From: Gammaproteobacteria bacterium | GTDB lineage: Bacteria; Pseudomonadota; Gammaproteobacteria; Steroidobacterales; Rariloculaceae | Direction: 5' to 3' | NCBI GenBank assembly: GCA_022825505.1 | Contig: JAJDWR010000083.1 | Span: 1 to 64,000 of the forward strand | DNA length: 64,000 nt | In this document: piece by piece, positions 45,522 through 55,117 of the stretch | How the letters are laid out: every line of letters starts with the position of its first letter | Numbering within the stretch: the first letter of the stretch is position 1 | Notes under the pieces: generated by a model | Databases searched by the model: none | The model's input: only the letters and a program-made list of their open reading frames with translations | What the model was told of the DNA's origin: nothing | Made by a program: the position numbers and the translations under genes

Positions 45522-46529
45522 ATGACCTCCACCGACTCACTCCATTCATACGTTCCCGAGTATTGCCGCGGACTTGACGACCTGGCGCGGGATCTCCCCC
45601 GGTTGGCCAAGGATCCGGCCGCAACCGCCGCAATCGAAGCCGCGTTGCAGCAAGTTCCCAGCAGACATGAACTGATGCTGGGAGACGCACGCGATGCCGA
45701 TTTTCCTCCGGGTTCGGTTCAGCTCGTGGTGACGTCTCCGCCCTACTGGACACTCAAGGAGTACCGCCATTCCGAAGGCCAATTGGGCTCCATTGCCGAG
45801 TACGACGAATTTCTGGACCAACTCGACCAGGTCTGGAGGATGTGCTACCGCGCGCTGACGCCCGGTGGGCGACTGGTCTGCGTGGTCGGCGACGTTTGCC
45901 TCTCCCGGCGCGGCCGGGCCGGGCGACACATGGTCGTCCCCCTGCACGCCTCGATTCAGGAACGTTGCCGCAAGCTCGGCTTCGACAATCTCGCGCCCAT
46001 TATCTGGAGCAAGATCGCCAACGCCGTCTACGAGGTGGAAAGAGGCCCCGGCGGTTTCCTGGGCAAACCGTACGAACCCAACGCCGTAATAAAGAACGAC
46101 ATCGAATACATCCTCATGCAGCGTAAGCCCGGTGGCTATCGTCGACCGACCGAATCCGCACGAATACTGAGCCTGCTTTCGAGAGAGTACTTTCGGGCGT
46201 GCTTCCAGCAGGTGTGGACGGATGTCGGCGGCGCATCCACGCGAGCGCACCCGGCACCTTTTCCGGTAGCGCTTGCCGAGCGCCTGATTCGCATGTTCAG
46301 CTTCGTCGGCGACACGGTGCTGGACCCGTTCACCGGCACTGGCACTACCCAGGTCGCCGCAGCCAAAGTCGGGCGCAACAGCCTTGGAATCGAAATCGAC
46401 CCGGTTTACATGCAGATGGCCCTGTCGCGGCTGCGGGATTCGGCGGATGATCTGTTGAAGACCGTGCGCGTCTCCGAAAGCAGTATTTTCGCAGGGAACG
46501 AGAGTGAACTCTTGATGGTTGCAGAGTAA
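45522..46529 (+). CDS. Type II DNA methyltransferase (N4-cytosine type likely)
   Basis: 335 residues. TSPPYW (residues 71-76) is the catalytic motif IV in the form usual for N4-cytosine methyltransferases, and DPFTGTGTT (from residue 268) is the AdoMet-binding motif I. Motif IV precedes I, the beta-class order. The target sequence is not predictable. Its stop overlaps the ATG of the next gene (TAATG), pairing it with a putative restriction enzyme. Together they would form a compact type II restriction-modification system. Confidence 0.9.
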   Translation: MTSTDSLHSYVPEYCRGLDDLARDLPRLAKDPAATAAIEAALQQVPSRHELMLGDARDADFPPGSVQLVVTSPPYWTLKEYRHSEGQLGSIAEYDEFLDQLDQVWRMCYRALTPGGRLVCVVGDVCLSRRGRAGRHMVVPLHASIQERCRKLGFDNLAPIIWSKIANAVYEVERGPGGFLGKPYEPNAVIKNDIEYILMQRKPGGYRRPTESARILSLLSREYFRACFQQVWTDVGGASTRAHPAPFPVALAERLIRMFSFVGDTVLDPFTGTGTTQVAAAKVGRNSLGIEIDPVYMQMALSRLRDSADDLLKTVRVSESSIFAGNESELLMVAE

Positions 46530-47134
46530 TGGCAGAAATGCTGTCCCTGAACGAGGCGATCGAGAACCTGTATCGCATCGCGGTACTGGAGTCCAAGGCA
46601 ACTTCCACCAGCCGCCTGCAAACGCTTGCCGACTATTGTGTGGAGCAGTTGGCGGCGCGCGGACTTGCGGGTGCGGAAACGGAGGTGCTGGTTCCTGGCG
46701 CCGGGCGTGAGAAGAAGTGGGATGTGGCCTGGAAGTACGGGGGAAAGATACGCCTCGGAATCTCCCTGAAATCCCTTCTACGGAATCTGGGCGGAACAGT
46801 ACCCAACAGAATCGACGATCTGATTGGCGAGACCGCCAACGTACAGTTGCATTCGCCGGAAATAGTGGTCGGCTACATGATGGTGTTCAATGTGCAGGAC
46901 GACCGCGTATCCGCCCGATACGGTTCGACCTGGTCCGAATTGATGCGGGATCGTCTCGTCTCTCTTTCAGGCAGGAAGGCGCCGTCCTGGACAACCGGGA
47001 TGATCGAGGATTTCGTCCTGATCGAAGTAAACTTCAAACGGGCCGCCGAAATCGTTTCAACGTCGCAGCCCCCCGGGAGTTTTTTCGACCGGATTGTCGA
47101 GCAAGTCAAAAAGCGGAATCCCGACATTCCTTGA
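46529..47134 (+). CDS. Putative type II restriction endonuclease
   Basis: 201 residues, no family name recognised with certainty. The segment KKWDVAWKYGG (Asp65) followed by LGISLKS (Ser79-x-Lys81) matches a PD-(D/E)xK nuclease core in which the second acidic residue is replaced by Ser, as in some restriction enzymes. It starts inside the stop codon of the methyltransferase gene. Tight coupling to a type II methyltransferase makes it the cognate endonuclease with fair confidence. Confidence 0.75.
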   Translation: MAEMLSLNEAIENLYRIAVLESKATSTSRLQTLADYCVEQLAARGLAGAETEVLVPGAGREKKWDVAWKYGGKIRLGISLKSLLRNLGGTVPNRIDDLIGETANVQLHSPEIVVGYMMVFNVQDDRVSARYGSTWSELMRDRLVSLSGRKAPSWTTGMIEDFVLIEVNFKRAAEIVSTSQPPGSFFDRIVEQVKKRNPDIP

Positions 47135-47289
47135 CGATCTCCGGAATTTTCCCGGGGTGATAACTGACATCATCAAAACTCGATTCGGGATCGCCGCCTG
47201 CGTTTCGGTCACGGGTTCAACGAGTCACGGACAATAGTCTGCCGGCCATACGCCAGCCATCTCCGTGCCAGTTCGGCGGTGAGTTCCGG

Positions 47290-48960
47290 CTATCGGGAGC
47301 TTGCCTGCCTGCCGTACTCCATCCAGAGTTCTGCCAGTTCGGCGGTGAGTTCGGCGTTTTCTCCGGAAAGGTCGCGGAGCTCGCCGGGGTCGGCTTCCAG
47401 GTCGTACAACTCCCACCGGGCTTGCTCTTCGATGGGGTTGCTGTTGGCAACGGCCTTCATCGGCCAGCGAACCAGCGCCGCGCGGTTCACGGTCATCCAG
47501 GGGACGGATTCTCCGGCATCGCGGACGCCACCGGCGCGGCCGGTGACCAAGCCCCAGAAAGAGCGCCCGCGTACAGGCTGTACCTCGCGTCCGTTGAAGC
47601 CCGTCCCCGGCGTGGCCTGACCCGCTACTTCCAGCAGGGTGGGAAGAATGTCCATATAAGTGAGGTAGGTCCGGTCGAGACCGCCGGCCGCGGCCACGTC
47701 GCCGTGGCGGATGAAGGCCGGTACCAGCGTACCGCCGTTGTACAGCGAGCCCTTGAGACCGCGGTATGGCGCCGTGACCGCTTCGCTCCAGCCCGGTCCG
47801 ATTGCCGTGAACGAACCCTCCCGGCCCAGGTTGGCCAGGCTGCTGTCGGTGTCGGTGCGCGGTATCGTGCGCGGCTGGAAATCGAGATCTTCCGGCGGAG
47901 CGCCGTTGTCGGAGGCAAACAGGATGACGGTGTTCTCGAACTGCCCCGAGACCCTGAGGAAATCGAGCACCCGACCGATGTGCATGTCCATGTTTTCGAC
48001 CATTGCGGCGTAGATTTCCATGGCGCGCGCATACAATGCGCGCCGTTCCGGCGTCAGCGCCTCCCAGGACTCGGCCTGGCCCGCAAAGCCTTCCAGCGTC
48101 AGGTCTTGCGGGAAGATGCCGAGTTCCGCGGCACGACGGTAGCGGGAATCCCGCAGGGCGTCGTAGCCCTCGTCGTATCGGCCCGCGTAGCGGTCGAGCC
48201 AGTCTTCGGGGACCTGCAGCGGCCAGTGGGGCGCGGTTAATGCCAGGTAGCCGAACCACGGCTGCCCCTCCCGGGCGTGGACCTGCAGGTACTCGATCAG
48301 CTTGTCGGTGTAGAGGCGCGAGGAGAACCATCCCTGCGGCAGTTCGGCCGGCTCGCCGTTTTCCAGGTGCGTGAAATACCGCTCGTACGCCGGGGGATTG
48401 CCGGGAAACACGCTTGCGCCCAGGTGATTGTCGCCGGCCTTCATGAGCGCGAAGGAGGCGTCGAAGCCGCGCGCGGCCGGGCCGTCCTCCGGTGCGATGC
48501 CCAGGTTCCACTTGCCCGCCATGAAGGTCTGGTAACCGGCTGCCCGGAGCCTTTCGGGGAGGTTGGCGACGTCCGTTCGGACCGGCTCGTCGAGCCTTAT
48601 GACGCCGGCCTCGGCGTTGGTGGTGCCCGACATCAGCATTGCCCGGGTCGGGGCGCAATTCGGTGCGGCGTGGAAGTTGGTGAATCGCAGCCCTTCCATG
48701 GCCAGCCCATCCAGGTTCGGCGTGGGGATCTCGCCGCCGAAGGATCCCACGTCCGTGTAGCCCAGGTCGTCGGCGACGATTACCAGGATGTTCGGGCGGG
48801 TGTCTGGAGCCGCCGGCGGCGCGGGCGCCGATGTTTCCGGCCCGGCCTCCGGCGCCTGGTTTCCGGTAGCAGGCGCCCCGGGTTCGTCTGCCGACTGGCA
48901 GCCCGCGACTATGGCGAACATGACAACTGCCAGGCTGCGAACAAGGCTCATGATACGCAT
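47290..48960 (-). CDS. Sulfatase-family lipoprotein (arylsulfatase-like)
   Basis: 556 residues. Lipobox VAGC near residue 20, then a Pro/Ala-rich linker, then the alkaline-phosphatase-fold sulfatase domain: NILVIVADDLGYTDVG (metal Asp pair), NCAPTRAMLMSG and FASDNGAPPE. The Cys of CAPTR would be converted to formylglycine; the usual motif is CxPSR, and Thr at the fourth place is seen in some sulfatases. It probably acts at the cell envelope on a sulfated substrate. Divergent from the OPT transporter. Confidence 0.9.
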   Translation of the reverse strand: MRIMSLVRSLAVVMFAIVAGCQSADEPGAPATGNQAPEAGPETSAPAPPAAPDTRPNILVIVADDLGYTDVGSFGGEIPTPNLDGLAMEGLRFTNFHAAPNCAPTRAMLMSGTTNAEAGVIRLDEPVRTDVANLPERLRAAGYQTFMAGKWNLGIAPEDGPAARGFDASFALMKAGDNHLGASVFPGNPPAYERYFTHLENGEPAELPQGWFSSRLYTDKLIEYLQVHAREGQPWFGYLALTAPHWPLQVPEDWLDRYAGRYDEGYDALRDSRYRRAAELGIFPQDLTLEGFAGQAESWEALTPERRALYARAMEIYAAMVENMDMHIGRVLDFLRVSGQFENTVILFASDNGAPPEDLDFQPRTIPRTDTDSSLANLGREGSFTAIGPGWSEAVTAPYRGLKGSLYNGGTLVPAFIRHGDVAAAGGLDRTYLTYMDILPTLLEVAGQATPGTGFNGREVQPVRGRSFWGLVTGRAGGVRDAGESVPWMTVNRAALVRWPMKAVANSNPIEEQARWELYDLEADPGELRDLSGENAELTAELAELWMEYGRQASSR

Positions 48961-49220
48961 GGTTGGACTCGCTGCTTCTATGTGCCCTCAACTGCAGAAG
49001 GAATCTACCACACGGACATCCGTCGCCCGGAACACACGCGGACCGGTTACCGGCCCGTGTCTATCCGGACAATCTCATGTGCCACTACTCCGATCAGGTC
49101 ATCGGACACCGCAAACAAACCGCACAAACCGAATGCCTCCGACACCGGCGCGTTGCGATGTCGTGGATTGGTGCGGGCGGTGGTAGAGTTCGGGCACGCC
49201 AGAAACCCCGAGGACGGCCG

Positions 49221-51134
49221 ATGTCCGCAACAGCGCCCCTACCGCAACTCACCCTGAAGGCGATCCTCCTCGGACTGGTGCTGTCCATGGTGCTGGCGGG
49301 CGCCAATGCCTACCTCGGCCTGTTCGCCGGGATGACGGTCTCGGCCTCGATACCGGCGGCGGTGATCTCCATGGCGATCCTCAAGTTGTTCCGGGACTCG
49401 AACATCCTCGAGAACAACATCGTGCAGACGGCTGCGTCGGCCGGCGAGTCGCTGGCGGCGGGCGTGATCTTCACGTTGCCCGCGCTGATCATCCTGGGTT
49501 ACTGGAACGTCTTTTCCTACCCGTGGGTGGCCGTCATCGCCGGACTGGGCGGCCTGCTCGGCGTGCTGTTCACGATTCCCCTGCGCCGCTCGCTGATTGT
49601 CGGGGAACAGCTCGCCTACCCTGAGGGCACGGCCACCGCTGAGGTGCTGAAGGTCGGCGCCGCGCCGGGCCGGGGCGCGAAGCTGCTGGCCGTCGCCGCG
49701 GTGCTGGGGGCACTCACCAAGTTCGCCGAAACCGGGCTGCGGCTCTGGGCCAGTTCCATCCAGGCCGCCGGTTACGTGGGTTCGAGCACCATCGCCTACG
49801 TGGGCATGAACCTCTCGCCGGCGCTGATCAGCGTCGGTTACATCGTCGGGCTCAATATTGCCGTGCTGGTGTTCCTGGGCGGGGCGATTTCCTGGTACGT
49901 GGCGATTCCGATCTATTCGAGCCTTTACCTCGACTCCGACCCGGCGCTGGCGGCGCAATTCGCCGCCGGCGCGGGCGCCACGGATCTGGCATTCGCGATC
50001 TGGACCTCGAAGATCCGCTACCTGGGCGTCGGCGCCATGCTCATCGGCGGCATCTGGGCGCTGGTCTCCATGCGCGGATCGCTGCTCTCCGGCATCCGCA
50101 GCGGACTGCGCACGCGCACCGCGACCACCGACGCCGGCTACGACCACCGCCAGCACGACACCCCCATGAAGCTGGTTATCTGGGGCGTGGCCGCGTTCGT
50201 CCTTCCCATCTTCCTGCTCTACCAGGTGATCGTCGGCGCGCTGGGCGTGGCGCTGGCCATGACCCTGATCATGGTGATCACCGGATTCCTGTTCTCGTCG
50301 GTGGCGGCGTACATGGCCGGGCTGGTGGGCTCGTCCAACAACCCGATCTCGGGCATCACCATTGCCACCATCCTCTTCACCTCGCTCCTGCTGGTCTGGC
50401 TGATGGGCGGCGACGCGGTGAGCGGGCCCGCCGCGGCGATCATGGTCGGCGCGGTGGTGTGCTGCGCGGCCGCCATCGCGGGGGACAACCTGCAGGACCT
50501 CAAGGCCGGCTACATCGTCGGGGCGACGCCGTGGCGGCAGCAACTCATGCAGGGTGTGGGCGTGATCTCCGCGGTGCTGGTGATGGCGCCCATCCTGAAC
50601 CTGCTGCTGCAGGCCTACGGCATCGGCGCGCCCACGGCGGAACAGCCCAACGCCCTGCTCGCGCCCCAGGCGACGCTGATGGCGTCGGTAGCGCAGGGCG
50701 TGTTCGGCGCCGGGCTGCCGTGGGGCATGGTCGCCATGGGGGTGGTGATCGGCGCGGTCATCATTGCGGTCGACGAGGTCCTCAAGGCCCGGGGGTCCGC
50801 ATGGCGCGCCCCGGTACTGGCCGTCGCCGTGGGCATCTATCTGCCGCTGGAACTGGCCACGCCGATCCTCGTCGGCGGCCTGGCGGCGCACTTCGCCGGG
50901 CGGTTCAACCGGCGCGAGGGCGGCGATGCCGCCGGGCGCGGCCGCAACGGCATCCTCTTCGCCTCGGGCCTGATCACGGGCGAAGCCCTCATCGGCATCC
51001 TCATCGCGGTCCCGATCGTCGTCAGCGGCAATCCGGACGTACTCGCCATTGCCGCGGAACTGCCCGCCATCGTCGGACTCCTTGTGATCGCCGGCCTGGT
51101 CGCGTACCTGTACCGCGTGTCGACGCGGGACTGA
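49221..51134 (+). CDS. OPT-family oligopeptide/metal-chelate transporter
   Basis: 637 residues, about 14-16 hydrophobic helices. LTLKAILLGLVLSMVLAGANAYLGLFAGMT at the start, PEGTATAEVLK, and SSNNPISG are typical of the bacterial OPT branch (also seen in siderophore-like importers). The substrate is unknown. GAGGA lies before the ATG at 49221. The start is set by homology; the frame is open further upstream through low-quality sequence. Confidence 0.92.
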   Translation: MSATAPLPQLTLKAILLGLVLSMVLAGANAYLGLFAGMTVSASIPAAVISMAILKLFRDSNILENNIVQTAASAGESLAAGVIFTLPALIILGYWNVFSYPWVAVIAGLGGLLGVLFTIPLRRSLIVGEQLAYPEGTATAEVLKVGAAPGRGAKLLAVAAVLGALTKFAETGLRLWASSIQAAGYVGSSTIAYVGMNLSPALISVGYIVGLNIAVLVFLGGAISWYVAIPIYSSLYLDSDPALAAQFAAGAGATDLAFAIWTSKIRYLGVGAMLIGGIWALVSMRGSLLSGIRSGLRTRTATTDAGYDHRQHDTPMKLVIWGVAAFVLPIFLLYQVIVGALGVALAMTLIMVITGFLFSSVAAYMAGLVGSSNNPISGITIATILFTSLLLVWLMGGDAVSGPAAAIMVGAVVCCAAAIAGDNLQDLKAGYIVGATPWRQQLMQGVGVISAVLVMAPILNLLLQAYGIGAPTAEQPNALLAPQATLMASVAQGVFGAGLPWGMVAMGVVIGAVIIAVDEVLKARGSAWRAPVLAVAVGIYLPLELATPILVGGLAAHFAGRFNRREGGDAAGRGRNGILFASGLITGEALIGILIAVPIVVSGNPDVLAIAAELPAIVGLLVIAGLVAYLYRVSTRD

Positions 51135-51245
51135 GCCGGAGGCAGCACGCCGCGAAACGGCAATGCAGGGCACGGAAATGGAACCGACAACGCGACAGCG
51201 TCGATCAGGAGGCATGCGGCAGCATACGAATACTGGCATGCGGCT

Positions 51246-52397
51246 GTGATACCGATTCCCGAAAGCAAGCTCCCCGGCGTGGGGACGACCATTTTCACGG
51301 TGATGTCCAAACTCGCCGAGGATTGCGATGCCATCAACCTGTCCCAGGGCTTCCCGGACTTTCAACCGCCGGGGGAACTGGTGGAACTGGTCAGCCACCA
51401 CCTGAAGGCCGGCCGCAACCAGTATCCGCCCATGATCGGAGTGGCTTCCCTGCGTGAGGAGATCGCGGGAAAACTGGCCAGCATCTACGGGGTCCAGACG
51501 GACCCCGATACGGAGATCACCGTCACCAGCGGCGGTACCGAGGCACTGTTCTGCGCCATCCACGCCATCGTGCGGGCGGGCGACGAAGTCATCGTCTTCG
51601 ATCCCGCCTACGACTCATACGACCCGGCGATCCGCCTCGCCGGTGGCATTCCGGTACACATCCCGCTGCTCGCCCCGGGATTCGAGCCGGACTGGGAACG
51701 CATCCGTACAAGCCTGAGCGAGCGAACCCGGCTGGTAATCATCAACACCCCCCACAACCCCACCGGCAGCGTGCTCACGGAGGGGGATCTCGGACGACTC
51801 GCGGACCTGATCGCGCCCTACGACACCTACGTACTGAGCGACGAAGTCTACGAACACATCGTCTTCGACGGCCAACGCCACGCCGGCGTGCTGGCGGAAG
51901 ACGCACTCGCCCCCCGCAGCTTCGCCGTGTTCTCCTTCGGCAAGACCTATCACGCCACCGGCTGGAAGGTCGGGTATTGCGTCGCACCGGCGTCATTGAC
52001 GACGGAGTTCCGCCGCGTCCACCAGTTCAACACCTTCACCACGACCACCCCGCTGCAGCACGCGCTGGCCGACTACCTGGCGCAGTGCCCCGGGCACTAC
52101 CTGGGGCTGCCGGACTTCTATCAGGAAAAACGGGACCTGTTCCTGCAACTGATGGAGCCCTCCCGATTCCGGCTGACGCCCTCGGCGGGCACCTACTTCC
52201 AGCTGGCCGACTACAGCACCGTCTCCGACCTCCCGGACACCGAAATGGCCCGATGGCTGACGAAGGAGCACGGAGTCGCGGTCATCCCCGTAACGGCGTT
52301 CTACGAAGACCCGCCGGAAATGCGTTATATCCGCTTCTGCTTCGCAAAAGAGTCCGAGACGCTGAAGGAAGCGGCGGCTCGACTTTCGAGCCTGTGA
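51246..52397 (+). CDS. Class I/II aminotransferase (methionine aminotransferase YbdL type)
   Basis: 383 residues. PLP enzyme of fold type I: NTPHNPTG (phosphate/cofactor site), YVLSDEVYEHIVFD (Asp, Tyr) and the Schiff-base Lys233 in FSFGKTYHATGWKVGY. Sequence NLSQGFPDFQPP is characteristic of the methionine/kynurenine aminotransferase subgroup, which includes YbdL. It starts with GTG at 51246. It is 112 bases after the OPT gene and may be co-transcribed. Confidence 0.9.
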   Translation: MIPIPESKLPGVGTTIFTVMSKLAEDCDAINLSQGFPDFQPPGELVELVSHHLKAGRNQYPPMIGVASLREEIAGKLASIYGVQTDPDTEITVTSGGTEALFCAIHAIVRAGDEVIVFDPAYDSYDPAIRLAGGIPVHIPLLAPGFEPDWERIRTSLSERTRLVIINTPHNPTGSVLTEGDLGRLADLIAPYDTYVLSDEVYEHIVFDGQRHAGVLAEDALAPRSFAVFSFGKTYHATGWKVGYCVAPASLTTEFRRVHQFNTFTTTTPLQHALADYLAQCPGHYLGLPDFYQEKRDLFLQLMEPSRFRLTPSAGTYFQLADYSTVSDLPDTEMARWLTKEHGVAVIPVTAFYEDPPEMRYIRFCFAKESETLKEAAARLSSL

Positions 52398-52407
52398 GCG
52401 CGATACC

Positions 52408-52517
52408 GTCTGATTCGGAATGAAGGTCCGTCCAATCCGGAATGGAAGCCCGTCTGATTCGGAATGGAAGTCCGTCCAATTCGGAATGAATCCTCGTCCA
52501 ATCCGGAATTTGACAAG
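52408..52517. repeat. Five tandem 22-base repeats
   Basis: Units start at 52408, 52430, 52452, 52474 and 52496. They alternate GTCTGATTCGGAATG and GTCCAATCCGGAATG openings, with variable last bases. The array sits between two convergent genes. No spacers exist, so it is not a CRISPR. Confidence 0.85.
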
Positions 52518-52526
52518 GCGGAGGCG

Positions 52527-53276
52527 TTAGAACACTACCCCCAGGGTGAGGCGAGCCAGGATGTCGGTCGGTTCCCGACCGGCGGGTGGCTGCGTCTCCC
52601 TGTGCACGTCCACGCGCAGGCCGGCAGTGAGCGGACCGAGCACAACAAGACGCAGGACGGTCTCCCCGTCGTAAACGTCGCCTCGCCCGGCGATGTGCAG
52701 ACCCCGGGCGCCGGCGGTGAATTCCAGCCTCTCGGGAATCAGCCACCACTGCCCTTCCATGGACCACAGCCAGGCAGTCTCACCGAACTCGAACGCCGCA
52801 TCCGGCGCACGCTGCACCGTCTGTCCGACACCGGCTTCGACCGTAAGGGTATACCGATCGGTATCCACCAGCTCCCTGCCCCCGCCCACGCTCCCTGTGA
52901 GCCGCCCGTCGATCCCGAGGTCGTAGTAACCGTCGGCATTGACCGTCCCGTACCAACGCGAATCGCGCCGGCTGAAGCGCATGGCGTAGTCGGCATCGAC
53001 GACGTTCTGGGCACGAATCCACGGCCCGCCCAGGTCGGCAAAGATATCGGACCGGTAAGCCGTCAGATCGAACTCGTGAGTAAATCGTTCACTGGACCAG
53101 ATCGCGTCCAGCGCCAGGTCCGTATCCAGCGACTCCGTATTCCCCGTGGCAAACGAAATCCCCAGATCCGCATTGCCCTCCCACTCGGCCCACGCACCCT
53201 GGCCCGCAAGTGCAAACAGGACCGCAAGAACGATTCGGTCAAGCGCGATCCTCGACTTCGAAACCCACCAGGGCAT
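52527..53276 (-). CDS. DUF481 outer-membrane protein
   Basis: 249 residues, signal peptide (LAVLFALAGQGAWAEWEG). The rest is amphipathic beta strands with the DUF481 opening GNADLGISFATGNTES and a C-terminal aromatic residue (LTLGVVF), so an outer-membrane barrel (YdiY-like). The role is unknown. GGGAGG lies 7 bases before the ATG at 53276. The hairpin element lies just upstream and may affect its leader. Confidence 0.87.
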   Translation of the reverse strand: MPWWVSKSRIALDRIVLAVLFALAGQGAWAEWEGNADLGISFATGNTESLDTDLALDAIWSSERFTHEFDLTAYRSDIFADLGGPWIRAQNVVDADYAMRFSRRDSRWYGTVNADGYYDLGIDGRLTGSVGGGRELVDTDRYTLTVEAGVGQTVQRAPDAAFEFGETAWLWSMEGQWWLIPERLEFTAGARGLHIAGRGDVYDGETVLRLVVLGPLTAGLRVDVHRETQPPAGREPTDILARLTLGVVF

Positions 53277-53311
53277 CGGCAATCCTCCCTTCCCGCAACC
53301 CACCAACGCAG

Positions 53312-53463
53312 TCGCGCGCTTGTGTGTACACAGCCCTCGCGAGCGTCGTGGGGCGACAAGCGGGCCAGGGATGGCCATTAGCGCGGAGCCCCCGATGCGA
53401 ACCCCGCCAGGGATGGCGGGGTGAGCTTAAGCTCGCGAGGGCTGTGTACACACAAGCGCGCGA
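53312..53463. repeat. Long hairpin element, copy 2
   Basis: Perfect 33-base inverted arms (53312-53344 and 53431-53463) enclose an 86-base core that matches copy 1 (28890-28974), including hairpins around GGGATGG. The arms differ from copy 1 except for CAGCCCT. Two further degenerate right-arm copies follow (about 53473-53500 and 53518-53550), suggesting decay of extra units. Confidence 0.8.
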
Positions 53464-53562
53464 CGGTACATGCGCTCACGAGGGCTGTGCACAAACAACC
53501 CCACGACGGAATATTGACTTCACGAGAGCTGCGGGCACGCTCCCGCGAGACGAAAACAATAC

Positions 53563-54252
53563 CTACTCGCCGGCGCGCTCCGAAACCACCAGTTCGTCGA
53601 TCAGCTCCATGAGCGTGGGGTAGTCCCCCGCCGACTGCGCCGAAGCCGAATACTTGCCGTTGACGATCACCATCGGCACGCTGGAAACCCGGTACCGCCG
53701 GGACAGTTCATCCGCGCGCTGCAGGCGGGTATGCACTGCGAAGGAATTGAACGCCCCGGTGAAATCCTCTGCGCTGACCCCGAACTGCCCGAAGAAGCTC
53801 TGCAGCGCCTGCTCGCTGTTGAGCAGATTGCCGTTGACATGGATCTCGCGAAAGATCGGCGTATGGATCTCGTCAGTGATGCCGAGCACCTCCGCCGTGT
53901 AGTACGCACGGGCATGCAGTTGCAGCAGCACATTCCAGACCGCGGGGACGCGTACGAAACTGACGTCGGGATCCAGATCTTCCTTCCAGCTCTCCAGGTA
54001 GGGATCGAACGTGTAGCAGTGCGGGCACCCGTACCAGAAGATCTCCGCCACCTCGATCTGATCCGGGCCCGAACTGGTGGGCTGCGTGGGCGACAGGCGG
54101 TCGTAATGCCGGCCGAGTTCGAACCGCTCCGACGTGATCGCCCCGTCGCTCTGGGCCAACGCGACGCGCCCGGTTTCGGGTTCCTGACCGATGGTCTGCC
54201 CACCGATCAACGCAAACGCGACGAACAGTACCGACGCGACGACTCGGCTCAT
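53563..54252 (-). CDS. dsbA: Thiol:disulfide interchange protein DsbA
   Basis: 229 residues with a signal peptide (LFVAFALIGGQTIGQ). Active site CPHC (Cys76-Cys79) in EIFWYGCPHC, and the cis-Pro loop VSSVPMVIVNG. It oxidises cysteines of exported proteins in the periplasm. It follows the cytochrome c4 gene by 43 bases, as in pseudomonads. The ATG at 54252 is preferred (AAGG upstream). Confidence 0.95.
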   Translation of the reverse strand: MSRVVASVLFVAFALIGGQTIGQEPETGRVALAQSDGAITSERFELGRHYDRLSPTQPTSSGPDQIEVAEIFWYGCPHCYTFDPYLESWKEDLDPDVSFVRVPAVWNVLLQLHARAYYTAEVLGITDEIHTPIFREIHVNGNLLNSEQALQSFFGQFGVSAEDFTGAFNSFAVHTRLQRADELSRRYRVSSVPMVIVNGKYSASAQSAGDYPTLMELIDELVVSERAGE

Positions 54253-54295
54253 ACCTTTTCCATTCAACACTTTCGACTCCTCGGGCAACTGCGGC

Positions 54296-54955
54296 TCAAC
54301 GCAAGCCCTGCACGTAACTGGCTACGGCCAGAAGCTCATCTTCCAGCAACAATGCTGTAATTGTACGCATCATCTGGTTCGATGTGGCATCCGACCGGCG
54401 CGATCCGGCTGCGTACGCCCTGAGCGTGTTCGCCGTATAGGTCGCGTGCTGGCCCTGCAGCATGGGGTACGCCGCCAGCGGGTTGCCCAGGCCCGACGGG
54501 CCGTGACAGGCGATGCACGCGACCACGCCCCGCCCGGAGATTCCGCTGCGATAGATGCTCTCGCCCAGGGAAACGAGCTCCGGGTCCGCACCGCCCGGGA
54601 TAATCGTCTGGGCTTCGTAGTAGACGGCCAGATCCAGCATGTCCTGCTCGCTCAAGTCCACCGCGAAGTTGGTCATGAGCACGTCGTCGCGCTCGCCGGA
54701 CTGGTAGGCGCGCAATTGCCGGACCGTATAGGCGGCGTGCTGGCCGGCGATACTCGGCCACTCCGCGGTGATGCTGTTGCCGTCCACGCCGTGACAGGCC
54801 GCGCATTCGGCTGCCTTGGTCTGCCCGTCGGCGACCGATCCGACCAGTTCCTGGGCCACGCTCGACTGAGTGCACAGCCATGCCGCAGCGATGGCCGCAG
54901 CGGCCCGTGCAACGCTGTTGCGAGTGCCTGAAATTGATCGGATCGCGTTTCTCAC
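54296..54955 (-). CDS. Di-haem cytochrome c4
   Basis: About 219 residues. Signal peptide (AAAAIAAAWLCTQSSVAQ), then two cytochrome c domains with haem motifs CAACH and CIACH and matching GxxxYxxxxLRAY and Met regions. This is the c4 arrangement, a periplasmic electron carrier. The start is unsettled: GTG at 54955 gives a normal signal, while GTG at 54997 is also in frame. Neighbours dsbA and engB are the conserved ones. Confidence 0.88.
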   Translation of the reverse strand: MRNAIRSISGTRNSVARAAAAIAAAWLCTQSSVAQELVGSVADGQTKAAECAACHGVDGNSITAEWPSIAGQHAAYTVRQLRAYQSGERDDVLMTNFAVDLSEQDMLDLAVYYEAQTIIPGGADPELVSLGESIYRSGISGRGVVACIACHGPSGLGNPLAAYPMLQGQHATYTANTLRAYAAGSRRSDATSNQMMRTITALLLEDELLAVASYVQGLR

Positions 54956-55117
54956 GATGTGGAATCTTCGCCTCTTGAGCGGGCGCAAATTGTACACTGA
55001 TATGGATCGACCTTTTCAATTGCCGATTTCGTTAGCGGTCATCTTTTGTAGGTCATCGTTGTTGTCTATTCCCTGGAGTTTGTGGGCGACCCCCACAACG
55101 GAGCGATCGCCGGCCCC

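Noticed and set aside
47225..48991. 588-codon minus-strand frame overlapping the sulfatase
   Set aside because: Other frame of the sulfatase gene; only the 47290-48960 frame contains the catalytic motifs.
49239..51563. 774-codon minus-strand frame
   Set aside because: Antisense of the OPT transporter gene, with no recognisable protein features.
52408..52517. Possible CRISPR array
   Set aside because: Units of 22 bases are contiguous with no spacers, and no cas gene is present.
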